Shown here piece by piece: positions 40,601-47,634 of a stretch of 64,000 bases of DNA. Source of the DNA: an uncultured Eubacteriales bacterium (GTDB lineage Bacteria; Bacillota; Clostridia; Oscillospirales; Acutalibacteraceae); the NCBI GenBank assembly GCA_934436505.1, contig CAKSAP010000001.1, positions 248,001-312,000 of the forward strand, read 5' to 3'. Under the pieces are notes generated by a model. The model worked only from the letters and a program-made list of their open reading frames with translations. It did not search any database and was not told where the DNA came from. Position 1 is the first letter of the stretch; each line of letters begins with the position of its first letter. The position numbers and the translations under genes were made by a program.

Positions 40601-42830
40601 ATCGGGCTTCCCGATAGACGTTGCACCAGGCGCTACCGCAGACATTTCGATTACTGTTCCGAGTACAGACACAGTAGTCAAGGCAATCGTTACTTATTCT
40701 TACACAGGTAAGGACGGCAAGGCTCTCGGCGGTGAGCAGAAGATGGCTATGTACGCTCGTGTTGCTACAACATGGGATATCGAAGGCGATCAGTGGGAAA
40801 AGACAGACATCAGCTATTGGGGCAAAAACCCGTACAACAAGTACGAGTTCACTCAGAACCTTTATAATGCAGTAACTGAATATAAGGGTCAGATTATTTA
40901 CATCCCCGGTAGTGGTGCTATTCACCCCGACAGAAACTTCAAGAAAGTTTCTTATGCAAGACAGCCCGAGACCAAGTTCAAGAGCAAGTTTGACCTTATC
41001 ACAAATAAGGCTGAGGCTGGTTGGGTTGACCTTTCCAACAGCGGTAACAAGTCTTCGGCAGGTAACTTCTGGAAGGCTAAGTCAGGCGTTACACAGGATA
41101 CTAAATTTGAATACGGCGTATACGATTCAGGTTCTGTTAAGCTTGAAATGAGTAAGGGCAGTGATACTTGGGACGTTAAATTCATTTACTACACGGATTA
41201 CGACCTTCCGAAGATCATTAAGTCTTACACAGACAAGAACCTTTTGGCTTCTGACTACGGTGCAGACGCTCAGGAAGCATATGCAGCTTATGACGCAGCT
41301 CTCAGAACAGCTGTTTCACTTGCAAACGCTCCTAAGCTTGAAAACTACACCACAACAATAATGCCTCAGATTCCGGATGCTATCACAGCACTTAACAATG
41401 CTTATGAAGCACTTTCGGCTTTCGAAAAGGTAACAACAGGTTCTGCAACAATCGCAACTCTTGAGAATGCATACAATGCAATCGAGGTTGACAAGGCAGC
41501 AGACCTTAACTATCAGGACAACGAGCTTTATGAGTACTTCCAGTACGATGAAGCAAGAAAAGCTGCTCGCAATATGATTAACTCCACAAAGGCTCCCACA
41601 GCTCCCGAAAATTACATTGAGGGCGAGAACCTTTCACAGGCAGTTATCGAAGCTATTGTAAATGCAAACAGCGGCAACGTTAAGACAGGTATCAGCGCTA
41701 CTGTTTCTGCTCCTTCACAGGATGCTATGAACAAGTACAATGATGCAGTTGCTAACTTCGTTGCTCCTAAGTATTCAGAGCTTCAGCTCGAGGATCAGAT
41801 TGCAAGACTTTCTTACTACTATGCATTTATGAATGCTACTAAGAAGCCTGCGACAGTTAAGACCTTCCTTGATCAGGAAATCGCAATCGCAGAGGCTCAG
41901 AACTATGTTGAGAGCGATTACAGCGCAGATTCATGGGCAGCTTATACTAAGGCTCTCGCTGATGCAAAGGCTGTTCAGGCTGATGCAAAGGCTCTTCAGT
42001 CAACAGTATTTGATGCTAAGTATGAGCTTATGAAGGCTCAGAACGGACTCCTTCCGAAGTACGCTTCGATGAAGGATAACGGTTATCTCGACGGCGAGCT
42101 TGCAACACTCATTGAACAGGCTAACACAGTTGTAGGTCACTTCAACGAGTACTTCAAGGTTAAGGATGGCGTTGACGCTACCGAAGCTTGGAAGCAGCTT
42201 GTTAAGGCTCTCGGTGTTGAGTATAACGTAAAGGTTGACGGTACAGATTACTCAGGTATTCTTTACAACAAGTCAGCTCTTGACTTCAAGACAAACGACA
42301 GACTTAACACCAATAAGGAAAAGGCAAAGGTTGACGCAGCTTGCGACAGACTCCAGGCAGCTCTCAACAACTTCGTATCGAGCGTAACACTTGATAAGAA
42401 CGATAATGGCGTTGTAAATCAGGTAACACAGGATGTTAAATACATTCAGGGTATCGTTCCCGGTACTGTTACAACAGCTGAAGCTATCCTTAATAACGTT
42501 AAGGCTTCCAACGCAGCAGCTAAGCTTGCTGTTACACCTTCTAAGTCAAACGGCTTTGGTACAGGCGCTAAGGTTGATGTTTCAATCGACGGCATCGGCG
42601 TTCTCTCAACTTACTATGTTGTTGTTTACGGCGACGTAAACGGTGACGGCGTAGTTGATGCATTCGACGCATTCGCAGTTGATAAGAACGTTAACAGCCT
42701 TGCAGCTCTTGACGGTGTATATGCAAAGGCAGCAGACGCTGACGCAAGCGGCGCAATCACAGTTGCAGACTTGACTCCGATCATGAGCGCTTCTGTTGGT
42801 AACGCTGATGTAATTTCTCAGACAAGATAA
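37638..42830 (+). CDS. Giant secreted protein with FIVAR-like repeats and C-terminal dockerin
   Basis: 1730 residues: signal peptide (MKKSTKLLSVILAILMIFSSLSVASFA), a very large N-terminal and central region with no recognised catalytic domain, and a part near 960-1020 that resembles a beta-sandwich (VELDNGASASGFPIDVAPGATADIS). From about 1200, helical FIVAR-like repeats follow (ADSWAAYTKALADAKAV type). A C-terminal type I dockerin (YGDVNGDGVVDAFDAFAVDK and DADASGAITVADLTPIM) ends it. AGGAGGT lies 6 nt before the ATG. Codon bias is as strong as in gapA, implying very high expression. It could be a surface-layer or adhesion scaffold held by cohesins; this is inference. Confidence 0.8.
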   Translation: MKKSTKLLSVILAILMIFSSLSVASFAAKANYKTVDELEALQAYNPYGSVTRLTTEERMSILFDQLDIILGQANLNMGTVLDTMGLKITLDFRSIDQICSSIDTLKSTISSGTFKFAAAFVDLGVVEELKFNSWQAGMSRGKTAQVTIVLELLELLSTNKAAIQTIFNKGLQLGMVANFIAGLDLRPINAIIKDIPSAVKTAIFPLLARPDTAASALGTYTNVSGNGGVLTVLDSFVQTLFTKPMLWTSYRVSADGADLGYTTALPTAAEQTSRYFVVNGDTITQYDYNFAPLMGSNENTGKWTETVTYTKTLETTGGDTYVYTAPEGYTGDQTLKWYKNGDAGYLLPSVRDAINSGALSFSVNGADSALTLLYKFIPYVFAEMAPVVLNGSVKKLLAGALGVDFAEMTSAEVDAVKGLAEADDFFTKPQEFYLWEYSDYKVIDGVPYYRFEDTYFKGTLPANLSTYYYMFNWDWKITDDFVNDFIPTVNGTTIGKSAAGYDNILDGLNAFVYKVIDTVLVPSFEVNGKKYDLRAGLGWEDGGLDKVVNNVLRAARYAFSIAPEEIFDEYYNDAKLSPYYNMMMSGTVKQALTGLAAAGIKLLMPQAQLPTAAKLCKTVGTDSAEDVSVLAFGAVVVRELCTQLMPSYNFDALIYSDYNTKTILSGAKYDANYWLDTVLTMGMDLGMFYLRNLTDIGEDQANGYYNVMNSLGVIPSADASALVYTADSTYKDGVPTWQYKLDWVIDWGLSSQEDWTWKFEKLVDCGTVDLATYQDPWAKLNTVLLKLLPLDQVFNASGVTTASNTWLENILRGKLVNGINSFDLPLVASAFKIPDGILRNGNVLTQVVTVVRQLLNSVFYKLAGNYTFLADNTYTTLDTVLNQDNLKNLVVSLVEKLYTIGQNGLFDPILPIVGMVLGWKTSPQAYSNPSIYFSTSSGDTYLHPSATSVLKFVNNSSGMLEKHRNSDKVDQPYTIRITNVELDNGASASGFPIDVAPGATADISITVPSTDTVVKAIVTYSYTGKDGKALGGEQKMAMYARVATTWDIEGDQWEKTDISYWGKNPYNKYEFTQNLYNAVTEYKGQIIYIPGSGAIHPDRNFKKVSYARQPETKFKSKFDLITNKAEAGWVDLSNSGNKSSAGNFWKAKSGVTQDTKFEYGVYDSGSVKLEMSKGSDTWDVKFIYYTDYDLPKIIKSYTDKNLLASDYGADAQEAYAAYDAALRTAVSLANAPKLENYTTTIMPQIPDAITALNNAYEALSAFEKVTTGSATIATLENAYNAIEVDKAADLNYQDNELYEYFQYDEARKAARNMINSTKAPTAPENYIEGENLSQAVIEAIVNANSGNVKTGISATVSAPSQDAMNKYNDAVANFVAPKYSELQLEDQIARLSYYYAFMNATKKPATVKTFLDQEIAIAEAQNYVESDYSADSWAAYTKALADAKAVQADAKALQSTVFDAKYELMKAQNGLLPKYASMKDNGYLDGELATLIEQANTVVGHFNEYFKVKDGVDATEAWKQLVKALGVEYNVKVDGTDYSGILYNKSALDFKTNDRLNTNKEKAKVDAACDRLQAALNNFVSSVTLDKNDNGVVNQVTQDVKYIQGIVPGTVTTAEAILNNVKASNAAAKLAVTPSKSNGFGTGAKVDVSIDGIGVLSTYYVVVYGDVNGDGVVDAFDAFAVDKNVNSLAALDGVYAKAADADASGAITVADLTPIMSASVGNADVISQTR

Positions 42831-42860
42831 TTGACACAGTCAGTTATTGATTAAAAAAAT

Positions 42861-42972
42861 GGGGGTGTCGGGTCAACCGGCTCGGCATCCTCACGGAAAT
42901 TAAAAAATCGCTTACATTTAATCGGCTTGTTCATAAGGTTTTGGCGGTGCCTTTAGGCAGCACCACAGCCGA
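42861..42972 (+). other. Hairpin-rich intergenic RNA after the giant protein gene
   Basis: A 12-bp G-U-rich stem spans 42861-42892 and a second unit pairs TCGGCT (42922) with AGCCGA (42967) around an inner GGTGC/GCACC hairpin. Neither has a clear T-run. It could be an mRNA 3' stabiliser or a weak terminator between the giant gene and the cohesin promoter. Confidence 0.4.
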
Positions 42973-43045
42973 CAGGTTTTCCAAAGCAGAGTGATAGCTG
43001 TTTTTGAAATTTCCGCTGATTCAAATATTGAATAACGTAAATGTA

Positions 43046-43074
43046 TTGACATTTATGCTGATTAAGTGTATATT
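43046..43074 (+). promoter_or_regulatory. Promoter of the cohesin/peptide operon
   Basis: TTGACA (perfect), 17-nt spacer, TATATT, about 30 nt before the cohesin-dockerin ATG. Confidence 0.75.
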
Positions 43075-43104
43075 TATTGGGAAAACAGAATAAGGAGGCT
43101 AATA

Positions 43105-44214
43105 ATGGTTAAGTCAAAGAAAATCCTTAGCCTTGCTTTAGCTCTTGTAATGGCTTTAGGTGTGTTGACTATGGGCGTATTTGCCGCAAAGACAACCCCC
43201 ACAGCTACATTTACCGTTTCAGCTTCGGCTTCCGAGGTTGCAACAGGTGATGAAGTTACAATCACTGTTAAAGCAAACGCTACAGAAACTTTCTATGCCG
43301 GACCTATGTCGCTCCCGATTGAGTATGACGCATCATTGTTTGAGTATGTAGCAGATTCAGCTGCAGTTGCAAACATTTATGGCGAAAGCACAACCAAATC
43401 TGCTGTTAAGGCAGAGGCTGGTAAGCTTACAGTTGCACTCACTCCTTCGACAAGCGGTGCGGTAACAGCTCCCGACCTTAACGGAGCAAACCTTACTGTG
43501 CTTACATTCAAGCTTAAGGCTATCGGCTCAACAGGCTCAAGCACAGTAGCAATCGCTGATGACCAGAAAACTGCTGCTAACATTGGCGGTAAATTCTACT
43601 GCGGTTCGTTCGACAGCGCTGATCCTAAGACTGCCGAGCTTACAGAAATGGGTCAGACTCTCAACAGAGTTTCTGCAACAATTTCTTACAAAGGCGGCGC
43701 AGTAGGCACACCCGAACTTGTACTTACTGCGGCAGGCGAAGCAGCTGGTACAGTAATCAGCACTGCACATTGCACAGGCGATGGCTTTGATGGCTGCGTA
43801 ATGGGTATTGATACTTTAGGTATCTATGCTACTGAAACTATTGCTGACAATGTTACCGTTAACAACGGTACAATGGTAGTTAATACCGATGCTAGCAACG
43901 GTAATGAAACAACAGGCGCAGTAATCGAAGTTTACAATAACAGTGGCGATTTGGTAGCTAAGTATGTATTTATATACTTTGGCGACCTTGATAGAGATGG
44001 TTCGATTACCGGTACAGATGCATCTTATTGTAACGACTATGAGTTGACCTATGAAGGACTCGATCAAGAGTTTATGCTTCTTGCAGCTGATATCGATGCT
44101 GATACATCAGTAACAGGTACGGATGGTTCTATTCTTGCTGACTATGAGTTGACATACGACCCCGAGGGTTGTTTCTATAATACTCAGGCAGCTATTGCGG
44201 CTAATTATGCATAA
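43105..44214 (+). CDS. Secreted cohesin + dockerin protein
   Basis: 369 residues: signal peptide (MVKSKKILSLALALVMALGVLTMGVFA), a cohesin-like domain (about 30-190; TVSASASEVATGDEVTITVK then MSLPIEYDASLFEYV), a linker domain (about 195-300) and a C-terminal dockerin-like pair of calcium repeats (DLDRDGSITGTDASYCNDYEL and DIDADTSVTGTDGSILADYEL). Cohesins bind dockerins, so this protein can in principle bridge two other components or polymerise. AAGGAGG precedes the ATG at 43105. First gene of an operon with a second cohesin-like protein and a small peptide. Confidence 0.82.
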   Translation: MVKSKKILSLALALVMALGVLTMGVFAAKTTPTATFTVSASASEVATGDEVTITVKANATETFYAGPMSLPIEYDASLFEYVADSAAVANIYGESTTKSAVKAEAGKLTVALTPSTSGAVTAPDLNGANLTVLTFKLKAIGSTGSSTVAIADDQKTAANIGGKFYCGSFDSADPKTAELTEMGQTLNRVSATISYKGGAVGTPELVLTAAGEAAGTVISTAHCTGDGFDGCVMGIDTLGIYATETIADNVTVNNGTMVVNTDASNGNETTGAVIEVYNNSGDLVAKYVFIYFGDLDRDGSITGTDASYCNDYELTYEGLDQEFMLLAADIDADTSVTGTDGSILADYELTYDPEGCFYNTQAAIAANYA

Positions 44215-44251
44215 TAATTGTTGCAAATTATAAATGGAGGAGAATATATCA

Positions 44252-45457
44252 ATGGCTAAGACAAACAAAATTATCAGCGTTGTCCTCGCTCTTGTTTTGA
44301 TATTCAGCACTTGTGCAATTTCTGCGTTTGCATGGACTGGCACGGGCACTCAAGAGATGAGAATAGAGGCTACAGCTGATAAGACGGTTGTTCAACCTGG
44401 CGATACAGTAAACGTTACAGTTAAGCTTTACAAGAATGAAAGCGGAACTTGGGCTAACACTTTTGCTGGTTATTGCGTTTCATGGATGTACAATACGTCT
44501 GTTATTACTCCCACAGCCGTAGCGTATGGAGATATTTATAATAATTTCTCTCAGATTAGACCTATTGGTAAAATAGTTGCTGCAAATGCATTGACGCAGG
44601 TTAAAAACACATCAACAGCCGAAGAACAGGCAAGATATACTGCCAACGGCTATGATGCTATCTGCAAAATTCAGTGCGTAAAAGATGCTTCAACTACCTA
44701 TGGTGCACAGGGATATTGGGAATCAGTAGACGGCATGACAATGTTTACTCTTACATTGAAAATTGCTGATACGGTATCAGACGGTGATACAATACAGTTT
44801 GATATGATTTCGGGTCTTTTTGGTAAGAACCACACATATCTTGCATCAGTTGATACATCAAACAGTAATAAGGCAACCAACAAGTATGGTGCTGCTTATT
44901 ATGACAGCTCTGATGCTTCTGTAACACTTACAGTAGGCACTCCTGCTCCTGCAGGTCCTGCAGTAACAAAGGCTAAGAGCCAGGTTAAGATGACCGCTAC
45001 AAGCGCAACAACAGTTGCTGACGAGTTCAGCTTCAGAGTAATATCCAAGATCAGCGATTCTGATTGGGATACTTACTTCAAGAACACAGGTGTTGCAGGT
45101 GCTACAACTGATTACATCACAGCTGTAGGTATGGTAGCTTACAAGGGCGCTGCTGCTTTCGACGCTGACACAGCTAAGAAAGTTGTTGCAGGTACACCCG
45201 CTGCTGATTACTCAGCTGCTACAACTGATTACATCAGTAAGGTAAGCGACACTGCTGATGCTGAGTTTGGTGCTATCATTAAGGCTAACCACTCAACACT
45301 TGCAAACGACGTAACATACATGGGCTTCGTTCAGTATGTTGACGCTTCGGGCAACGCACAGACAATCTTCTACGAGACTGCTGGAACAGCTGCTCTCTCA
45401 ACGAACTATGACACTATTGTAAATGCTTATCTTACAGCATATCCGTATGCAGCTTAA
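44252..45457 (+). CDS. Secreted protein with N-terminal cohesin-like domain
   Basis: 401 residues: signal peptide (MAKTNKIISVVLALVLIFSTCAISAFA), a cohesin-like beta domain (about 33-225: MRIEATADKTVVQPGDTVNV, SWMYNTSVITPTAVAYGD, MFTLTLKIADTVSDGDTIQF), and a C-terminal domain of about 165 residues (from about 235, AKSQVKMTATSATTVADEFS) that I do not recognise. No dockerin or sorting signal, so it should be free or bound non-covalently. TGGAGGAG precedes the ATG at 44252. Codon use changes within the gene: the C-terminal part is more strongly biased than the N-terminal, hinting at domain shuffling. Confidence 0.75.
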   Translation: MAKTNKIISVVLALVLIFSTCAISAFAWTGTGTQEMRIEATADKTVVQPGDTVNVTVKLYKNESGTWANTFAGYCVSWMYNTSVITPTAVAYGDIYNNFSQIRPIGKIVAANALTQVKNTSTAEEQARYTANGYDAICKIQCVKDASTTYGAQGYWESVDGMTMFTLTLKIADTVSDGDTIQFDMISGLFGKNHTYLASVDTSNSNKATNKYGAAYYDSSDASVTLTVGTPAPAGPAVTKAKSQVKMTATSATTVADEFSFRVISKISDSDWDTYFKNTGVAGATTDYITAVGMVAYKGAAAFDADTAKKVVAGTPAADYSAATTDYISKVSDTADAEFGAIIKANHSTLANDVTYMGFVQYVDASGNAQTIFYETAGTAALSTNYDTIVNAYLTAYPYAA

Positions 45458-45509
45458 CTGAAACGGTTTGAAAGATAATTATTACAATAACTTGAGAGGA
45501 GAAAATTTG

Positions 45510-45632
45510 ATGAAACAAATTTATAGCGCACCTGATTTCGACGTTTCAGTTTATGAAGTAGAAGACGTAATCACCCTTTCAGTAGGCACAGGTCCTGTTG
45601 AAGGCGGCGGAGACGGCTGGATTGAGATATAA
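45510..45632 (+). CDS. 40-residue Gly-rich peptide, candidate RiPP-type precursor
   Basis: A short gene with a strong ribosome site (AGAGGAG, 8 nt spacing) and 40 codons: an acidic, leader-like first half (MKQIYSAPDFDVSVYEVEDV), then ITLSVGTG and a Gly-rich end (GGGDGW, ending IEI). No signal peptide or Cys. It lies 52 bp after the cohesin-like gene and just before a strong terminator, and about 570 bp upstream of the kinase/PqqD/peptidase/ABC genes. Size, acidic leader and Gly-rich tail fit a modified-peptide precursor or a leaderless signalling peptide. Function not shown. Confidence 0.65.
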   Translation: MKQIYSAPDFDVSVYEVEDVITLSVGTGPVEGGGDGWIEI

Positions 45633-45664
45633 TCTGACGTCAAATCGTGCAAAATGACTAATAT

Positions 45665-45697
45665 AAAAAGCAGGGTAAGCAATTACCCTGCTTTTTT
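45665..45697 (+). terminator. Terminator after the peptide gene
   Basis: AAAAAGCAGGGTAA-GCAA-TTACCCTGCTTTTTT, a perfect 14-bp stem and T-run; separates the cohesin/peptide transcript from the downstream maturation genes. Confidence 0.9.
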
Positions 45698-45767
45698 CTT
45701 GCGTAAAATTAAATTATAAGGTTAATACACGGCTTTTATCTGATTTGAAAATTTGTTGAAACACAGA

Positions 45768-45895
45768 CTCCCTCTGACGAGGGAGCTGTCGTTTTTCGCA
45801 GAAAAATGACTGAGGGAGAGATAACGAAAACTTGATTTTTATTGCTTTCTCTCCCTCAGTTTCGCTACGCTCAACAGCTCCCTCGTCAGAGGGAG
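45768..45895. repeat. 128-bp near-perfect palindromic repeat
   Basis: Ends CTCCCTCTGACGAGGGAGCTG and its inverse (CAGCTCCCTCGTCAGAGGGAG) pair over about 20 bp, enclosing AAAAATGACTGAGGGAGAG and CTCTCCCTCAG. The inner block matches the 136-bp elements at 21410 and 45961, and the end matches the terminator at 8830-8847. Confidence 0.7.
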
Positions 45896-45928
45896 CCGGA
45901 ATTCCAGCAAATTTGAAAATATATGCGA

Positions 45929-45956
45929 CCGTAGGGACAGGGCTTGCCCCTGTCCG
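45929..45956. repeat. Dispersed CCGTAGGGACAGGG...TGTCCG repeat
   Basis: Imperfect hairpin ACAGGG-CTTGCC-CCTGT; related copies at 21377-21404 and (inverted) 21591-21618. Confidence 0.65.
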
Positions 45957-45960
45957 ACGC

Positions 45961-46096
45961 AGCCTCCCTTGTAAAGGGAGGTGGGTTGCCGTAGGCAACT
46001 CGGAGGGATTTTGAGGTTGATTTTATATGAATTTATAAAATCCCTCAGTCATTTTTTTGTTCCAAAAAAACGCCAGCTCCCTTTACAAGGGAGCCT
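45961..46096. repeat. 136-bp palindromic intergenic repeat, copy 2
   Basis: Same blocks as 21410-21545 in opposite orientation (AGCCTCCCTTGTAAAGGGAG ... AGCTCCCTTTACAAGGGAGC). The gap 45633-46201 consists almost entirely of such repeats. Confidence 0.65.
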
Positions 46097-46201
46097 TTAA
46101 CGGACAACCCTCAATTTTCCCACACAAAAAATTAACTATACAAAACCGCAAAATAATGTTAAAATATATAATAATGCTTAAAAGGCGGTGAGGTTACGGA
46201 A

Positions 46202-46921
46202 TTGTTTGATATTGCCGGACTTAAAATCCGTATGGATTGCAAGGACGGGATGCTATATGAACGCTCAAGGGCATATTTGAGCAAAAACCAAGACGGTAAA
46301 GAGGATTTTACCGTCGCAATGCCCGACGAAATATTAAAACAAAAAGCCGAAGCATTGCCGCAGCTCACAGCTGACGAATGTTACTACGTCTATATGGGCG
46401 AGGCGTTCTATTATAACCTCTTAAACCATAACGGAATTTTGCTTCACGCCTCTTGCATTGAAAAAGACGGCGTTGCGTACCTGTTTTCCGCAAAAAGCGG
46501 CGTCGGAAAATCCACTCACACGCATTTATGGTTGGACAAGTTCCCCGACGCACATATGATAAACGACGACAAGCCTGCAATTCGCTTAATTGACGGCAAA
46601 TATTGTGCTTGCGGAACGCCGTTCAGCGGAAAAAATGATGAGAGCACAAATATTGCTGTTCCGATAAAGGCAATCGTTTTTCTTGAACGAGGCACTGATA
46701 ACAGTATTTCAAGAATATCGCCGCAAAGTGCGATACCGCTGTTTTTGGCGCAGACAATTCGTCCGTCAGCCGCAAGCGTTATGGATAAGCTTTTGATGGT
46801 GCTCGACGGCGTACTTAAAAATGTACCGATTTACAAGCTAAAATGCAATATTTCCGAGGATGCGGTCATGACCTCATATCTCGGAATAAAAAATGATTTA
46901 TCAAATGGAGAAAAGCAATGA
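46202..46921 (+). CDS. HPr-kinase-like P-loop protein of a PqqD cassette
   Basis: 239 residues with a HprK/ScmC-like C-terminal kinase fold: LHASCIEKDGVAYLFSAKSG leading into the Walker A (SAKSGVGKST, 96-105), HMINDDKPAI near 118-127, then YCACGTPFSGK. Similar proteins accompany lasso-peptide and other RiPP clusters, where they phosphorylate a precursor. It starts with TTG at 46202 (no ATG or GTG is available in frame; GGTGAGG is 8 nt upstream). Followed by pqqD-like gene with an ATGA overlap. The true substrate is unknown; HPr itself is unlikely, since the V-box and HPr-binding parts are not evident. Confidence 0.78.
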   Translation: MFDIAGLKIRMDCKDGMLYERSRAYLSKNQDGKEDFTVAMPDEILKQKAEALPQLTADECYYVYMGEAFYYNLLNHNGILLHASCIEKDGVAYLFSAKSGVGKSTHTHLWLDKFPDAHMINDDKPAIRLIDGKYCACGTPFSGKNDESTNIAVPIKAIVFLERGTDNSISRISPQSAIPLFLAQTIRPSAASVMDKLLMVLDGVLKNVPIYKLKCNISEDAVMTSYLGIKNDLSNGEKQ

Positions 46922-47184
46922 AAATCAAAGACGGATATATAATCAGAGAAGTTGCAGGAAGTAATATTGTTGTTCCGATAGGCGACGAGCAGATGTCGTT
47001 CGGCGGAATTATGACGCTCAACCCCGTGGGTGCGTTCATTTGGAAGCTGCTTGAAAAGGGCGCAACAAAGGAAGAATTGGTTGACGCTGTTCTTAAAGAA
47101 TATGAAATTGACCGTGCCACAGCTTCAAGCGATATTGACAAGTATATCGCAAAGCTCCGTGAAAAGAGCATAATTGAGGATTGA
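46918..47184 (+). CDS. PqqD family peptide-recognition protein
   Basis: 88 residues: KDGYIIREVAGSNIVVPIGD, then MTLNPVGAFIWKLLEKGATKEELVDAVLKEYEI, the standard PqqD winged-helix pattern. PqqD-like proteins are RiPP recognition elements that bind leader peptides and present them to modifying enzymes. ATGA overlap with the kinase gene. The probable client is the 40-residue peptide at 45510 or another acidic-leader peptide elsewhere. Confidence 0.9.
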   Translation: MKIKDGYIIREVAGSNIVVPIGDEQMSFGGIMTLNPVGAFIWKLLEKGATKEELVDAVLKEYEIDRATASSDIDKYIAKLREKSIIED

Positions 47185-47187
47185 GCC

Positions 47188-47634
47188 GTGGAAAAGAAGA
47201 AAATACACCTTGCACAGCTTATGCCGATAATCGAAGATAAGCTTTCGCAGGGCGGAACGGTTGAAATGCCGATAACGGGTACAAGTATGCTGCCGTTGCT
47301 CGTTCAGGGCAGAGATACGGTAATTTTGGAAAAGTGCGACAGGAAGCTCAAAAAATACGATCTGCCGCTTTACAGACGTCCCGACGGCGCATTTGTGCTT
47401 CACAGGGTCGTAAATGTTTCGGATGATTCGTACACAATGTGCGGAGATAATCAGTGGGTTAAGGAAAACGGTGTAACCGACGGTATGATTATCGGGCTTG
47501 TCCGCACAATAAAGAGGAACGGAAAAGAAATTCCCGTAAGCAGTAAAAAATACAGAGCGTATTGCCGTTTTTGGAGTATGCTTTTCCCGATAAGAAAATA
47601 CATTGTTAAAGCAAGAGGAAAATTGAAAAAATGA
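47188..47634 (+). CDS. S24/S26 family peptidase-like protein (soluble)
   Basis: 148 residues with the signal-peptidase core: MPITGTSMLPLL (catalytic Ser33), VLHRVVNV (His72, where bacterial SPase I has Lys; the His form is that of the SipW/ER-type enzymes) and MCGDNQWVKENG. No membrane helix is obvious, unlike normal signal peptidases. GTG start at 47188, 3 bp after pqqD. In this cassette it may remove the leader of the exported peptide. It overlaps the ABC gene by 4 nt. Confidence 0.8.
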   Translation: MEKKKIHLAQLMPIIEDKLSQGGTVEMPITGTSMLPLLVQGRDTVILEKCDRKLKKYDLPLYRRPDGAFVLHRVVNVSDDSYTMCGDNQWVKENGVTDGMIIGLVRTIKRNGKEIPVSSKKYRAYCRFWSMLFPIRKYIVKARGKLKK

